This document shows positions 8,628-16,843 of a stretch of 33,020 bases of DNA, in pieces. Numbering within the stretch: position 1 is the stretch's first letter; each line of letters begins with the position of its first letter. The DNA is taken from assembly GCA_937910685.1 (NCBI GenBank), contig CALEMP010000117.1, positions 1 through 33,020 on the forward strand, given 5' to 3'. Below the pieces are notes generated by a model. The model was not told the DNA's origin. It was given only the letters and a program-made list of their open reading frames with translations, and made no database searches. This DNA comes from an uncultured bacterium. Its GTDB lineage: Bacteria; Planctomycetota; UBA1135; GCA-002686595. The translations under genes were made by a program, and so were the position numbers.

Positions 8628-10752
8628 ACCCGAGGGCCAAGCCCGTTTGGTAGACCACAGCGCTGGCGACCCAAGATAGCACCGTCATGTAGGCCAGCAG
8701 AAATGCGGGCCAGCGCCAGGTCGCCGTTTCTCGGCGCACCACTGCCAAGGTCGAGAGACACTGGCACGCGAGGGCGAAGAAGACCAGCAGGGACAGCCCT
8801 ACCAGTGGCGTGTACAAGGGCGTGCCATCGGTGCGCTTCGCATCTCGCAGGCGTTGCCGGAGGGAGGTCGATTCTTCGTCTGCCTCATCTCCTACCCCGT
8901 GCACAATGCCGAGGGTGGAAATGAAAACTTCGCGCGCAGCAAAAGCGCCGATCAAGCCCACGGCGATGCGCCACTCAAATCCCAGGGGCGCCAGGGTTGG
9001 CTCGATGAAGTGCCCTATCTGGCCGGCGTAGCTCGATTCCAGCTGGATTGCGTGGGCTTCGGCGGGGCTTTCGTTGGGCATGGAATCCCGTTGGGGAAAC
9101 GAGAGCAAGACCCACAGGACGATGGTTGAAACCAGGATGATTGTGCCGGCCTCCGAAAGGAAAGCGCGGCCCTTGAGCCATGCCTCCTGAATGATTCGGA
9201 TGGGCTCAGGCCTGCGGTAGGCGGGTAGCTCAAGCACCAGGGGAACCGCCGGGCCCGAGAGCACAGTTCGGGAAAGTACCGCCGCGGCTAACAGGGCGAT
9301 GACCGTGCCGAAGAGGTACATACCCACCATCAAGAGCGAGGCGGTGGACAGGCCAAACCAGGATTCGGTGGGAAAGAGTGTGGCGATGATCAGGGTGTAG
9401 ACCGGCAAGCGTGCGGAGCAGGTCATTAGGGGCACCACCAGCATGGTCTTGAGGCGGTCCCGTTTTCTTTCCATGGTGCGCGTGGCCATGATGGCCGGGA
9501 TTGCGCAAGCGTAGCCCGACAGCATGGGCACGAAGGCTCGGCCGGTGAGGCCCATGGAACGCATGAGGCGATCCATCAGCCAAGCAACTCGCGCCATGTA
9601 CCCAGATGATTCCAGCACGCCCAGGAAAAGGAACAGCAACAGAATCTGGGGCAGGAAGACCACCACCGCTCCGACTCCTGCGATCAGGCCTTCGGTGACG
9701 AACTCGCGCAAGTATCCCTCTTGCATGTGCCCGCGCACAAACGTGGCGAACTGTCCAAAGACCCCTTCCACCCCGCCAATCATTGGATCGGCCCAGGCGA
9801 AGAGTGACTGGAAGAGGGTCGCCATCACGATTAAGAAAATCGGCAACCCAAGCAGGGGGTGAAGCAGAACCCGATCAAAACGCTCGGACCACGACCGCTT
9901 GGCGGGTGCTGCGGGTTTGCTGTGTAGGAATTCCCCCACGTGCTCATCGATCCAGGCGTAACGGGGCCCAATCAGCATGAGGTCCGCGTCCTCACCGGCG
10001 CTTTCTAGCCGGTCTCGCTCTTCGTTAACCGTGGTCCGCAAGGAATCGGGCAGGCCGCTGAGCTCGTCCGTGGGGTCGAGGGAAAGCAAGGCCCAGCGAG
10101 CCAGAGCGGCGCGTCGGCGCACATCCCCGTGATGCCAGTCATCGGGAACTTGAGCGCCGATGCGCTCCAAGCTGTGTCCCAGTTCTCCTCCGTAGGGGGG
10201 AAGGCCCGGGGGAACCGGCGGACGGCGGCGTTCTTTGAGTGCGTCGCTAAGTGCAGCCTTGAGTTGCTCTAGGCCTTGACCCGTGCGAGCCGCTGTGGGC
10301 ACGACCGTGACCCCGAGGGCGGCGCTTAGGGCCTCGATGTCGAGTGAGTCCCCGGCTAGCTCTACCTGGTCGGCCATGCTGATGGCGCAAACACAAGGGA
10401 TGCCAAGCTCGAGCACTTGCAACACTAAGTAGAGGTTGCGGGCGAGCTGGGTGCCATCGATGACCAGCAGCACCAAATCCGGCATCACATAGGGTGGGTG
10501 CCCAGCCAGGGAGGACATGGCAATTTCCTCTTCGGCGCTTCGGGCAGAAAGGGAATAGGTGCCCGGCAGGTCCTCGATAAGCGCCTGACCGCCGGATAGG
10601 TTCACCTTGCCGGAGTGCCGATCCACGGTGACACCCGGGTAGTTGCCCACCTTCAGGTTGAGACCCGTTAGCAGGTTGAAGATGCTGGTCTTGCCAGCAT
10701 TTGGGTTACCCGCGACGACGATGCGAGGGGTCGCGGAAAAGGGAGCGCTCAT
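8620..10752 (-). CDS. feoB: Ferrous iron transport protein B (FeoB)
   Basis: Inner-membrane Fe(II) transporter with a cytoplasmic GTPase domain; 710 residues. G domain: G1 GNPNAGKTS (15-23), G2 around GVTVD (40-44), G3 DLPGTYS (61-67), and a helical spacer domain to about 290. The G4 motif reads SMAD (125-128) where FeoB normally has NxxD, so the base-specificity Asn is Ser. The C-terminal part has about eight membrane segments with two Gate-like regions: LLGLPIFLIVMATLFQ, then GRAFVPMLSGYACAIPAIMATRTMERKRDRL followed by LMTCSARLPVYTL, a strongly conserved FeoB block. feoA lies 4 bp upstream on the same strand, making a feoAB operon. The 3' end overlaps the DsbD-like gene by 8 bp (convergent). 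Confidence 0.97.
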   Translation of the reverse strand: MSAPFSATPRIVVAGNPNAGKTSIFNLLTGLNLKVGNYPGVTVDRHSGKVNLSGGQALIEDLPGTYSLSARSAEEEIAMSSLAGHPPYVMPDLVLLVIDGTQLARNLYLVLQVLELGIPCVCAISMADQVELAGDSLDIEALSAALGVTVVPTAARTGQGLEQLKAALSDALKERRRPPVPPGLPPYGGELGHSLERIGAQVPDDWHHGDVRRRAALARWALLSLDPTDELSGLPDSLRTTVNEERDRLESAGEDADLMLIGPRYAWIDEHVGEFLHSKPAAPAKRSWSERFDRVLLHPLLGLPIFLIVMATLFQSLFAWADPMIGGVEGVFGQFATFVRGHMQEGYLREFVTEGLIAGVGAVVVFLPQILLLFLFLGVLESSGYMARVAWLMDRLMRSMGLTGRAFVPMLSGYACAIPAIMATRTMERKRDRLKTMLVVPLMTCSARLPVYTLIIATLFPTESWFGLSTASLLMVGMYLFGTVIALLAAAVLSRTVLSGPAVPLVLELPAYRRPEPIRIIQEAWLKGRAFLSEAGTIILVSTIVLWVLLSFPQRDSMPNESPAEAHAIQLESSYAGQIGHFIEPTLAPLGFEWRIAVGLIGAFAAREVFISTLGIVHGVGDEADEESTSLRQRLRDAKRTDGTPLYTPLVGLSLLVFFALACQCLSTLAVVRRETATWRWPAFLLAYMTVLSWVASAVVYQTGLALGFT

Positions 10753-10756
10753 AGCT

Positions 10757-10990
10757 TCAAGCTTTTGGGGCCGAGACCATTAGTCGTGCAGCTTCGGAGG
10801 TACGGAGCGACAAGCGGGATCCGCGGGCTTCAACCTCGACCAGATGATGCACCCGTGAATGGCGGAGTAAACGCACCTCGGTACCGGGCACGAGGCCAAG
10901 TTCGAGGAGGCGCCGTCGGAACGAGCGTTGGCCGTGCACCTCGGTGAGGGTGGCTGACTCGCCGGGACGTAGGTCTTGAAGGGGGGGCAT
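10757..10990 (-). CDS. feoA: Ferrous iron transport protein A (FeoA)
   Basis: A 77-residue SH3-like cytoplasmic protein that partners FeoB. The sequence has the FeoA pattern: LRPGESATLTEVHG, then RRRLLELGLVPGTEVRLLR (the conserved LxxLGLxPGxxV core), then VEARGSRLSLRTSEAARLMV. The start is ATG at 10990. No Shine-Dalgarno is evident; a C-rich stretch precedes the start. The inverted repeat at 11003-11019 lies 12 bp upstream of the ATG, so the operon is probably iron-regulated from there. It is transcribed divergently from rpiA. Confidence 0.95.
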   Translation of the reverse strand: MPPLQDLRPGESATLTEVHGQRSFRRRLLELGLVPGTEVRLLRHSRVHHLVEVEARGSRLSLRTSEAARLMVSAPKA

Positions 10991-11002
10991 GGGGGATCTT
11001 AG

Positions 11003-11019
11003 TTGAGACTGCGTCTCAA
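11003..11019. promoter_or_regulatory. Palindromic operator candidate upstream of feoA
   Basis: TTGAGAC-TGC-GTCTCAA is a perfect 7-3-7 inverted repeat located 12 bp upstream of the feoA start codon. The outer TGA…TCA halves and the size resemble Fur-box style 7-1-7 palindromes (TGAnAATnATTnTCA), but the inner bases differ, so a DtxR/MntR-type or other iron-dependent repressor is equally possible. Position and gene context suggest iron control of feoAB. Confidence 0.5.
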
Positions 11020-11159
11020 TATCGTTAGATCGAGGGCCGCGCGCAAGGGGCTTTAGTGCGCATTCTCCAGGTGGGGTGGCTCAGGGTTTGCCTTTGGCAC
11101 CCCCAAACGCCCTAGATGCTGGTTTCCAGCCCATGCGCCCCTCTACCATGGCCTTCGCA

Positions 11160-11855
11160 ATGGTCGAAAATTACAACCCCAAGCAGATTGCAGGCCGCCG
11201 CGCCGCAGAAATGGTCCAGTCCAACTCGGTCGTAGGCCTCGGAACCGGTTCCACGGTCTTCTTTGTGCTCACCCGCCTGGCGGAGCGCATTCAAGAGGAA
11301 GGCCTTGTGGTCACCGCCGTGGCCACCTCGATTGACACGGAAACCAAGGCGGGGCAAATGGGCATCCCCCTCGTCAGTTTGGACGAGGTTGAGTCCATCG
11401 ACCTGTGCATCGACGGGGCCGATGAGATTGATGGGGAATTCCAGATGATTAAGGGCGGTGGCGGAGCCCTTCTGCGTGAAAAGGTCGTGGCCAGCATCTC
11501 GAAGCGCGAGGTGATCGTGGTGGGACCGGAAAAGGTCGTGCCGCGTTTGGGGACGACATTTTCCTTGCCCGTGGAAGTCGTGCCCTTTGCGCGCCCTTTG
11601 ATGACGCGCCGGATCCGACCCTTCGGTGCCGAGCCCATGCTGCGCATGACCGAGGAAGGGTCACCCTTTCTGACAGACAATGGCAATGAGATTCTCGATT
11701 GCCATTTCCCCGATGGCATTCAGGACCCAACCGCATTGGAGCTGGCACTCGATGCCATTCCTGGCATTGTGGAGTCCGGCTTGTTCATCAACCTTGCCCA
11801 CGCGGTGGTGATCGGTTATCCCGATGGCCGCTGTGAGGTACGCGAGAAGGCCTAG
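11160..11855 (+). CDS. rpiA: Ribose-5-phosphate isomerase A
   Basis: Interconverts ribose 5-phosphate and ribulose 5-phosphate in the pentose phosphate pathway. From ATG 11160 the protein has 231 residues, near the usual 219-235. Motifs: VGLGTGSTV (25-33, phosphate binding), DGADEID (85-91, with the catalytic acidic pair Asp85/Asp88), KGGGGALLREK (98-108, with Lys98 and Glu107 in the positions of the catalytic Lys and Glu), and FSLPVEVVPFA. The end (SGLFINLAHAVVIGYPDG) is typical. In-frame ATGs at 11148 and 11133 and a GTG at 11076 are also available. No clear Shine-Dalgarno decides between them, but 11160 fits the family N-terminus best. It is divergent from feoA, and a stable hairpin follows the stop by 12 bp. 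Confidence 0.95.
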   Translation: MVENYNPKQIAGRRAAEMVQSNSVVGLGTGSTVFFVLTRLAERIQEEGLVVTAVATSIDTETKAGQMGIPLVSLDEVESIDLCIDGADEIDGEFQMIKGGGGALLREKVVASISKREVIVVGPEKVVPRLGTTFSLPVEVVPFARPLMTRRIRPFGAEPMLRMTEEGSPFLTDNGNEILDCHFPDGIQDPTALELALDAIPGIVESGLFINLAHAVVIGYPDGRCEVREKA

Positions 11856-11867
11856 GGTTTTGAGTTA

Positions 11868-11887
11868 GCCGAATAGTTCTATTCGGC
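11868..11887 (+). terminator. Hairpin downstream of rpiA
   Basis: GCCGAATA-GTTC-TATTCGGC: a perfect 8-bp stem with a 4-nt loop (9 bp if the inner G-C is counted), starting 12 bp after the rpiA stop. No clear T-tract follows it. A second GC hairpin, CCCCTG-CTA-CAGGGG followed by TTCTT, lies at 11941-11955. Together they probably end rpiA transcription ahead of the convergent gmhA. The 171-bp gap holds nothing else I can support. Confidence 0.45.
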
Positions 11888-12026
11888 CCCAGAAGGGCGT
11901 TTCCAGCGGTTTAGCTGCTTGCGGGAGAGGCTCGGATCTGCCCCTGCTACAGGGGTTCTTGCGAGAGCCGCGGGGCACACAACTTGGACCCAGCGCCCCT
12001 TAGATTCGACCTAGGCTAGCGGGCGG

Positions 12027-12623
12027 TTACTTTGAGTAGTTCTCTGGGAAGAGCTCGCGCTCAACCGCCTCGATCACAATGTGCAGCACCTTGATGTGCA
12101 GCTCTTGAATACGGTCTGAGGTCGTGGCCAAGGGCACGACAATCGCGGTGTCCACTAGGGACTTTGCCTTGCCGCCCTGTTTCCCCAAGAGCCCGACCAC
12201 GTGGATGCCTCGCTGCTTGGCCGCGGCAATCGCCCGCTCAATATTGGGCGAGTTACCCGAGGTCGAAATCACCAGCAACAGGTCACCCTGTTTGCCATAG
12301 GCTTCGACCTCCCGAGCAAAGACCTCTTCATAGCCAAAATCATTGGCGATGCAGGTCAGGTGACTGGGGTCCGAAAATGCGATCGCTGGCAGGGGCCGCC
12401 GATTGCCGCGAAAGCGCCCGGTAAATTCTTCGGCAAAGTGCATCGCATCGCACATGGACCCGCCGTTACCGCAGGACATGAGCAGCCCGCCAGCTCGCAG
12501 GGTGCTGGCCGCAGCCCCGGCGAAAGCGGCCACGGCGCTCATGCATTCCTCATCGACCATGAAGGCATCGAGGGTGGCGCGGGCATCTGAAAAAGCCGCG
12601 TGGATTGGGTCGGTGGCGCTCAT
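12027..12623 (-). CDS. gmhA: Phosphoheptose isomerase (sedoheptulose 7-phosphate isomerase)
   Basis: Converts sedoheptulose 7-phosphate to D-glycero-D-manno-heptose 7-phosphate, the first step to ADP- or GDP-heptose for LPS core or S-layer glycans. The 198-residue length is standard (about 192). It is a SIS-domain protein with the GmhA-diagnostic stretches LLMSCGNGGSMCDAMHFAEEFTGRFR (about 47-72), SDPSHLTCIANDFGYE, LLVISTSGNSPN and TSDRIQELHIKVLHIVIE, the last carrying the Gln and His expected in the metal/catalytic site. No other heptose genes (hldE, gmhB) are in the window. It is divergent from the small secreted CxxC protein. Confidence 0.96.
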   Translation of the reverse strand: MSATDPIHAAFSDARATLDAFMVDEECMSAVAAFAGAAASTLRAGGLLMSCGNGGSMCDAMHFAEEFTGRFRGNRRPLPAIAFSDPSHLTCIANDFGYEEVFAREVEAYGKQGDLLLVISTSGNSPNIERAIAAAKQRGIHVVGLLGKQGGKAKSLVDTAIVVPLATTSDRIQELHIKVLHIVIEAVERELFPENYSK

Positions 12624-12727
12624 GGCCTAGATAGTCGCTTTCCCGCCCATGCTTCGGCAAGCATGATCGAGGAATAGAGGTGCATTCTCCTGGCTCGCCC
12701 CCCCGGGGATCAGCGCACAATCTCCCC

Positions 12728-13129
12728 ATGAAGCACCTCCTGATCCTATTACTGGCCTGCGCCGCTGCCCCCCTGGCGTGGATTGGCTTCACGGACCCGG
12801 CGCCTGATCACGTGCCTCACGGGGAGGCCAGTGGCGCCGACCCGGTCCATGTGCCGCGGGTTTTGATGGGGGAGGCTCCCGTAGGAGCGAGCCTGTACGA
12901 GTTCGTGGTGGACGGGCCCTGTTGTGATGGGTGCACCCAGAAGCTCTATGGAACCGCGCTCGACGTGGCCGGCATTGAGGGGGTCGCGGTGTACTTTGAC
13001 GGGAACGAAAAGCTGGCCTATGGGCAGGCGTGGATCAAGGACGGTCAAGATTCCGAGCCCTTGTTGACTGCGTTGACTTTCGAAAAGTACACGGCCCGCG
13101 AGAGTAAGCCAGAGTCAGTCGAGCACTGA
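12728..13129 (+). CDS. Small secreted HMA-like protein with CCDGC motif
   Basis: A 133-residue protein starting at ATG 12728; an upstream GTG at 12680 would only add a non-signal extension. The N-terminus (MKHLLILLLACAAAPLAWIG) is a signal peptide or membrane anchor. A Cys at 11 resembles a lipobox but lies too close to the start to be convincing. The rest (about 55-125) looks like a heavy-metal-associated ferredoxin fold: YEFVVDGPCCDGCTQKLYG, with Cys65/66 and Cys69 forming CxxC at the usual loop, then the helix-strand pattern ALDVAGIEGVAVYFDGNEKLAYGQAWI. It could bind a metal such as copper or a thiol partner in the periplasm. Its 3' end overlaps the SGNH gene by 15 bp (convergent). Function is inferred from the motif only. 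Confidence 0.72.
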   Translation: MKHLLILLLACAAAPLAWIGFTDPAPDHVPHGEASGADPVHVPRVLMGEAPVGASLYEFVVDGPCCDGCTQKLYGTALDVAGIEGVAVYFDGNEKLAYGQAWIKDGQDSEPLLTALTFEKYTARESKPESVEH

Positions 13130-14413
13130 GAGCAAAGCCTCTGCGATTGCCTCTGCAAGCAGAGCCGTGCCGACCCCATTCAAGTGGCAGCAGTCGTCCT
13201 TGTAGAGGGTCTCGGGGTGCTCCTCAAAGAGCCCGGTCAGATCAAAAAAGTGCAACCCTTGCCCAGCGAGCCTGTTGCCTTCTTGGCGTAGACCTGGATA
13301 AGAGCGCCGTACTTCTTGTGCGTAGAGCCCATCGGGGCGCAGGATGTGATTCAGTTCTTCTTCGCTATTGGGTTTGCTTCCCGGCACATACTGATTGGGT
13401 TGTAAGCAGTGCACATACACGGCGCCAATGGCCTTGAGGGACTGGTGCATGTGCAGTGATGAGCGGCTCCAAAGGTCCACCAAAGCCCGTGAAAGCTCGA
13501 TTGGCTGCATTTTGGGCCGAACGGGCCCGGTGCGTTCAAGATTGTGTTCGTTGCCCCGGGTAATGGCTTTTTCAAGACGCTTACGGGAGTCGAGCAGATC
13601 TCTGTTGAGCTTGGCGTCATCCAAGAGCCACCACAGCCGCTGGACCCAAGAACGCTGCATCGGGGACAAGATCGCCGCACGCGCGGCGGCACTTCTCCTG
13701 CCTTCGAGATAACGCATTTCCCCCGCTGCCGCGATCGCCGTTGAGCCCATGGCCAGGTGGGAAGCCCACTGGGAGGGATAGGCCACCGAAACCCCCTGCC
13801 TCTGATTGTCTCTCGGGTGTAGAGCGATTTCGTTGAAACCATCGAGGTTGATCACCGCGTCGAACCCAACACCCAGGTCGAGCAAGTACTCAAGGGCGAG
13901 GTGTTGCTGCGGCTGTTTGAACCCTGCGTTGGCAAAGAAAACCAGGTGCACCTCTTGTCCCTTTAGGCGCGGTGAGTCCAAAAGCGTTTTGAGCAATACA
14001 GGGCAGGCTTCCGAGCAGATTCCTGCGGCAACCGAGCCTCCGGTAAGGCCCACCACAAAGACATCGTCACGGGAACCGAAACAGGGGAGGTCCGGATTGC
14101 CTAGCCCCGGCCCCTGAAGCCAAGTGTAGTGAGGCCCTTCGGTCTCGTTCTCGCTCCCGAAGGCGGTGATGTGCCCGAGATAGGGATGCCGCGCATCGCG
14201 CCGCATGGCCTGGGCCTCCCGGCGTCCGGGGAATGCCAGATCGGGAGCGCTGCCCGTGCTCCTGAATCCGGTCAGGGCGGCGGCGATTTGCATCTCACGC
14301 ATGCGCCCATAGGACAGGGCCCGATGGCTGATCAGCGAGCAAGTTCCCCAGGCTCCAAGTTCCAGGAGAGCAAGGATCCAGAGTGCCAGGAGTGTGGGTT
14401 TTCGGACCTGCAT
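13115..14413 (-). CDS. Membrane-anchored SGNH/GDSL hydrolase-like protein
   Basis: A 432-residue protein with one N-terminal hydrophobic anchor (about 8-28), the rest presumably periplasmic. SGNH landmarks: VVGLTGGSVAAGIC with Ser127 as candidate nucleophile (block I), FFANAGFKQPQQHLALEYLL resembling block II, VINLDGFNEIAL (191-195 DGFNE, block III variant), and KDDCCHLNGVGTALLAEAIAEAL with Asp407 and His410 in the D-x-x-H arrangement of block V. The HPYLGH segment near 76-81 is often seen before the catalytic domain in this uncharacterised group. Substrate is unknown; members act on acyl or acetyl esters of sugars and lipids. It lies divergent from the four-gene cassette, with a 245-bp gap in which I see no convincing promoter or operator. 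Confidence 0.75.
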   Translation of the reverse strand: MQVRKPTLLALWILALLELGAWGTCSLISHRALSYGRMREMQIAAALTGFRSTGSAPDLAFPGRREAQAMRRDARHPYLGHITAFGSENETEGPHYTWLQGPGLGNPDLPCFGSRDDVFVVGLTGGSVAAGICSEACPVLLKTLLDSPRLKGQEVHLVFFANAGFKQPQQHLALEYLLDLGVGFDAVINLDGFNEIALHPRDNQRQGVSVAYPSQWASHLAMGSTAIAAAGEMRYLEGRRSAAARAAILSPMQRSWVQRLWWLLDDAKLNRDLLDSRKRLEKAITRGNEHNLERTGPVRPKMQPIELSRALVDLWSRSSLHMHQSLKAIGAVYVHCLQPNQYVPGSKPNSEEELNHILRPDGLYAQEVRRSYPGLRQEGNRLAGQGLHFFDLTGLFEEHPETLYKDDCCHLNGVGTALLAEAIAEALLSVLD

Positions 14414-14658
14414 CGGGCTTTTGGGGTTGAACCCGTGTGGGCCGATCCTAAGGGGGGCGGCGGACCAAAGCTAGACAGCGGGCGAGAGGTGTCTCTTGAA
14501 GGGCTTGAAGAGGGACCTGGAGAAGCAGCTTCGGTGGGTTTAGGTTCCCAGCACATAGGGGTGATAGGGGGCGAAAAAGGGCCCTCCAGCCTGTATTGTA
14601 GTTGGGTAGATTCCCCCGGGTTCTCACCCAAGCCGTCCCCAGAAAGCAGGAATTCGAG

Positions 14659-15567
14659 TTGACCGAGACAGACGAACAGATCCCCCCCGTAGCCTCCGCC
14701 GAAGGTGCTCCGTCCATGGAGCAAGAAGTTACAGAGGTTGCCGACGGCTGGAAGGCCGAATCCAAGGGTCTGAGCCTTTTGGCGGCGGCCTTTGCTCCAT
14801 TCACGCGGGAATCGTCCTATCGGGACATGAGCAAGGTGCCGGCGCTCATCGAAAGGACCCGCCAGAAGGCCGCGGACCTGGGCCTCGGAGACCGAGCCGA
14901 AGCTTTGCTTGGGCGCGTCACGGAGGGTCTTCAGGCGCGACGCAAGAGTATCTACGAGAACCTCGCCAAGGACCTTCGCGCCGCATGCGACGCCAGAGGC
15001 CTAGACATGAAAGTCTTGCGCCGGGATGAGCCTGTGGAGGTTCGCATCCTTCCCCTTGGTGTGACCATCGATCGGGTCAAAGGGCGCGCCACCTTGCACT
15101 TTGCACGCCAGACGATCATCGAGTGCTCCGCGGATGCGGAAGAAATCGTCGACGCTCATCAAAAATCCATGGGCATGCTTGGGGGTCAGTTCGACGCCGA
15201 GGCCTTCTTTTCTTCTTGTCACAAAGCCTGGTCTGCAGCATGTGGAGCAGGGGATGCGGGTGCTGGCGACCGAGTCGAGATCCTTAACTTTTTGCCTTAC
15301 CTTGCCCTGCAAATGCAGGCCAAGGCCTTTCGTATAGAACCCTTGCCGGGCAATTTCAGGGGCTACTCCCGCGCTCAATTTGCTTTTGATGTTATGCAGC
15401 TAAGAAATCTAAAACGCTTCACCCAGGACGGGTGGCGCTTCAACCTCGGAGTTGCTACGGGAACCACCGCCAGCAAGAAGGACCGCACCATTTTCTTTGA
15501 AGATGAAAACGGTAATGGCGAGTTCAAGCTGACCGTGTTCTTTGTGCGCGCGGAGGGCTCCCGATGA
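14659..15567 (+). CDS. Unknown protein, first gene of the BREX-like ATPase/helicase cassette
   Basis: I do not recognise this 302-residue protein. There is no signal peptide or membrane segment, so it should be cytoplasmic. After an acidic N-terminal tail (1-30) it has a helical part (about 40-115, including IERTRQKAADLGLGDRAEALLGRVTEGLQ, possibly coiled coil). Next come a strand-rich part (about 125-155, KVLRRDEPVEVRILPLG…RATLHFARQ), a mixed middle, and a C-terminal part with RFNLGVATGTTASKKDRTIFFEDENGNGEFKLTVFFV. No nuclease, methylase or ATPase motif is visible. The TTG at 14659 is chosen because AGGA lies about 8 nt upstream; ATG 14716 is an alternative. Its stop overlaps the next start in ATGA (15564-15567), so it is translationally coupled to the first ATPase and probably works in the same complex. 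Confidence 0.7.
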   Translation: MTETDEQIPPVASAEGAPSMEQEVTEVADGWKAESKGLSLLAAAFAPFTRESSYRDMSKVPALIERTRQKAADLGLGDRAEALLGRVTEGLQARRKSIYENLAKDLRAACDARGLDMKVLRRDEPVEVRILPLGVTIDRVKGRATLHFARQTIIECSADAEEIVDAHQKSMGMLGGQFDAEAFFSSCHKAWSAACGAGDAGAGDRVEILNFLPYLALQMQAKAFRIEPLPGNFRGYSRAQFAFDVMQLRNLKRFTQDGWRFNLGVATGTTASKKDRTIFFEDENGNGEFKLTVFFVRAEGSR

Positions 15568-16841
15568 GTATTCTCGCTACAATGACCCCGGACATGGCCC
15601 GGCACGTTTTGGATCGGATGGGTTCCACCGGTCAGCCCCCGGAGCGCGGTGCGCGGCACGTAAACGTGGCGACTGAGGAGCTGCTCGATATTATCAAGGA
15701 TGAGTACCTCGTCCCGATGAAGGCATCCGGCCGCAACTCAACCTTCAAGTTGGTTCAAGCGCCCTTTGGCGGGGGCAAGACCCAGTTCCTGCATTGTTTG
15801 CGCGAACTTGCATGGTCCGAGGGTTTCGCCACGGCGATGATTGGCCTGTCACCCAAGGAGTGTCCCTTCGATCGCCCGCCGGCCATCTATCGGGAAGTGG
15901 TGCGTCGCATTGAATTGCCCGTGACCGACTTAAACGAGGAAACCAACCCCGGCCTCGACCGGGTCTTGCGTCAGATTGCCCTTGAGCGGGTCGATCAGGT
16001 GGGCGCCGATGTCTTCGTTAAGTGGCTAGGAACGGACTTTGGCCGTACCAACATCGAGAGCCGTGCTTTTGGTCGTGCGGTCAGGGCTTTCCTGGAAGCG
16101 GTTGCCCTGGATGACTTTGAATCGGAAGAGCTGCTTGGGGACTACTTGCTTGGACAAAAGATCCCGGCTGCGGACCTCGCACCCTATCGCTTGCGAGAGA
16201 ACCTCGATGACGAGAGTGCCTTCCGCTGGTTGCGCAGTTTGGTTCAGTGCCTCGCGGCCTTGAACCTGCCCGGTGTGGTGCTGATGTTCGACGAGATGGA
16301 CCGCAACATGAGCCTTAGCGCGGGCCGACGGCGCGCCATCGGTGACAACCTGCGGCAGATGATTGACTATTGCGGTCAGTCCCTCTTGCCCGGTGTCGTT
16401 TGGTGTTATGCGGTGCCGCCGGAATTCATGGACACGATCGTGCCCGAGTACCCGGCGTTGGCCCAGCGCCTCAAGGGCGCGGCCCGCTTTTCGCGGACCA
16501 GCCCCATGCAGCCGGTGATCGATCTCGATCATTTGCCCCTCGCCCCAAGCGAGCTGCTCCAGGCCCTCGGGCAAAGGCTGTTGGCTTTGACTGAGGTGGC
16601 CTATGACTGCAAGTTTGACGAAGCGATCCAAGAGCCCAACCTCCAGGGCCTAGCCACCGAGTTGGGTGAGCGATCATTCGAGTCCGGAACGCGCCGAACG
16701 TTTGTGAAGGCAGCGGTTTCGATGATCGAGGCCCAGCGGCGAGAAGGGGAATCCCCTCTTACCATGGAAGAGATTCGCGAGTTCGCTGGCCTTGGGGCCG
16801 GCGCTTCTGCCGACGCGATGCCTGGGGAAGTTGAGTTCTAA
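15564..16841 (+). CDS. BREX-type P-loop ATPase (BrxC/BrxD, DUF2791-like), copy 1
   Basis: A 425-residue cytoplasmic ATPase. The N-terminus (RHVNVATEELLDIIKDEYLVPM) is followed by a P-loop, QAPFGGGKTQFL (Lys72/Thr73; the first glycine of the Walker A consensus is Ala66). FATAMIGLSPKECPFDRPPAIYREVV then fits the DUF2791 pattern of an ATPase sensing partner residues just after the first strands. The Walker B is GVVLMFDEMDR (Asp243/Glu244). The DYLLGQKIPAADLAPYRLRENLDD…WLRSLVQCL segment before Walker B is characteristic of BrxD-type proteins. Family knowledge: such ATPases sit next to helicases in BREX type 2-like and related defence loci. The ATGA overlap with the upstream gene and a 2-bp gap to the next indicate one operon. 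Exact family placement was by eye. Confidence 0.82.
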   Translation: MSILATMTPDMARHVLDRMGSTGQPPERGARHVNVATEELLDIIKDEYLVPMKASGRNSTFKLVQAPFGGGKTQFLHCLRELAWSEGFATAMIGLSPKECPFDRPPAIYREVVRRIELPVTDLNEETNPGLDRVLRQIALERVDQVGADVFVKWLGTDFGRTNIESRAFGRAVRAFLEAVALDDFESEELLGDYLLGQKIPAADLAPYRLRENLDDESAFRWLRSLVQCLAALNLPGVVLMFDEMDRNMSLSAGRRRAIGDNLRQMIDYCGQSLLPGVVWCYAVPPEFMDTIVPEYPALAQRLKGAARFSRTSPMQPVIDLDHLPLAPSELLQALGQRLLALTEVAYDCKFDEAIQEPNLQGLATELGERSFESGTRRTFVKAAVSMIEAQRREGESPLTMEEIREFAGLGAGASADAMPGEVEF

Positions 16842-16843
16842 AA

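Noticed and set aside
12728..12763. Lipoprotein signal (LLAC) in the HMA-like protein
   Set aside because: Cys11 leaves too short a hydrophobic region for a normal lipoprotein signal; a type I signal or membrane anchor is more likely.
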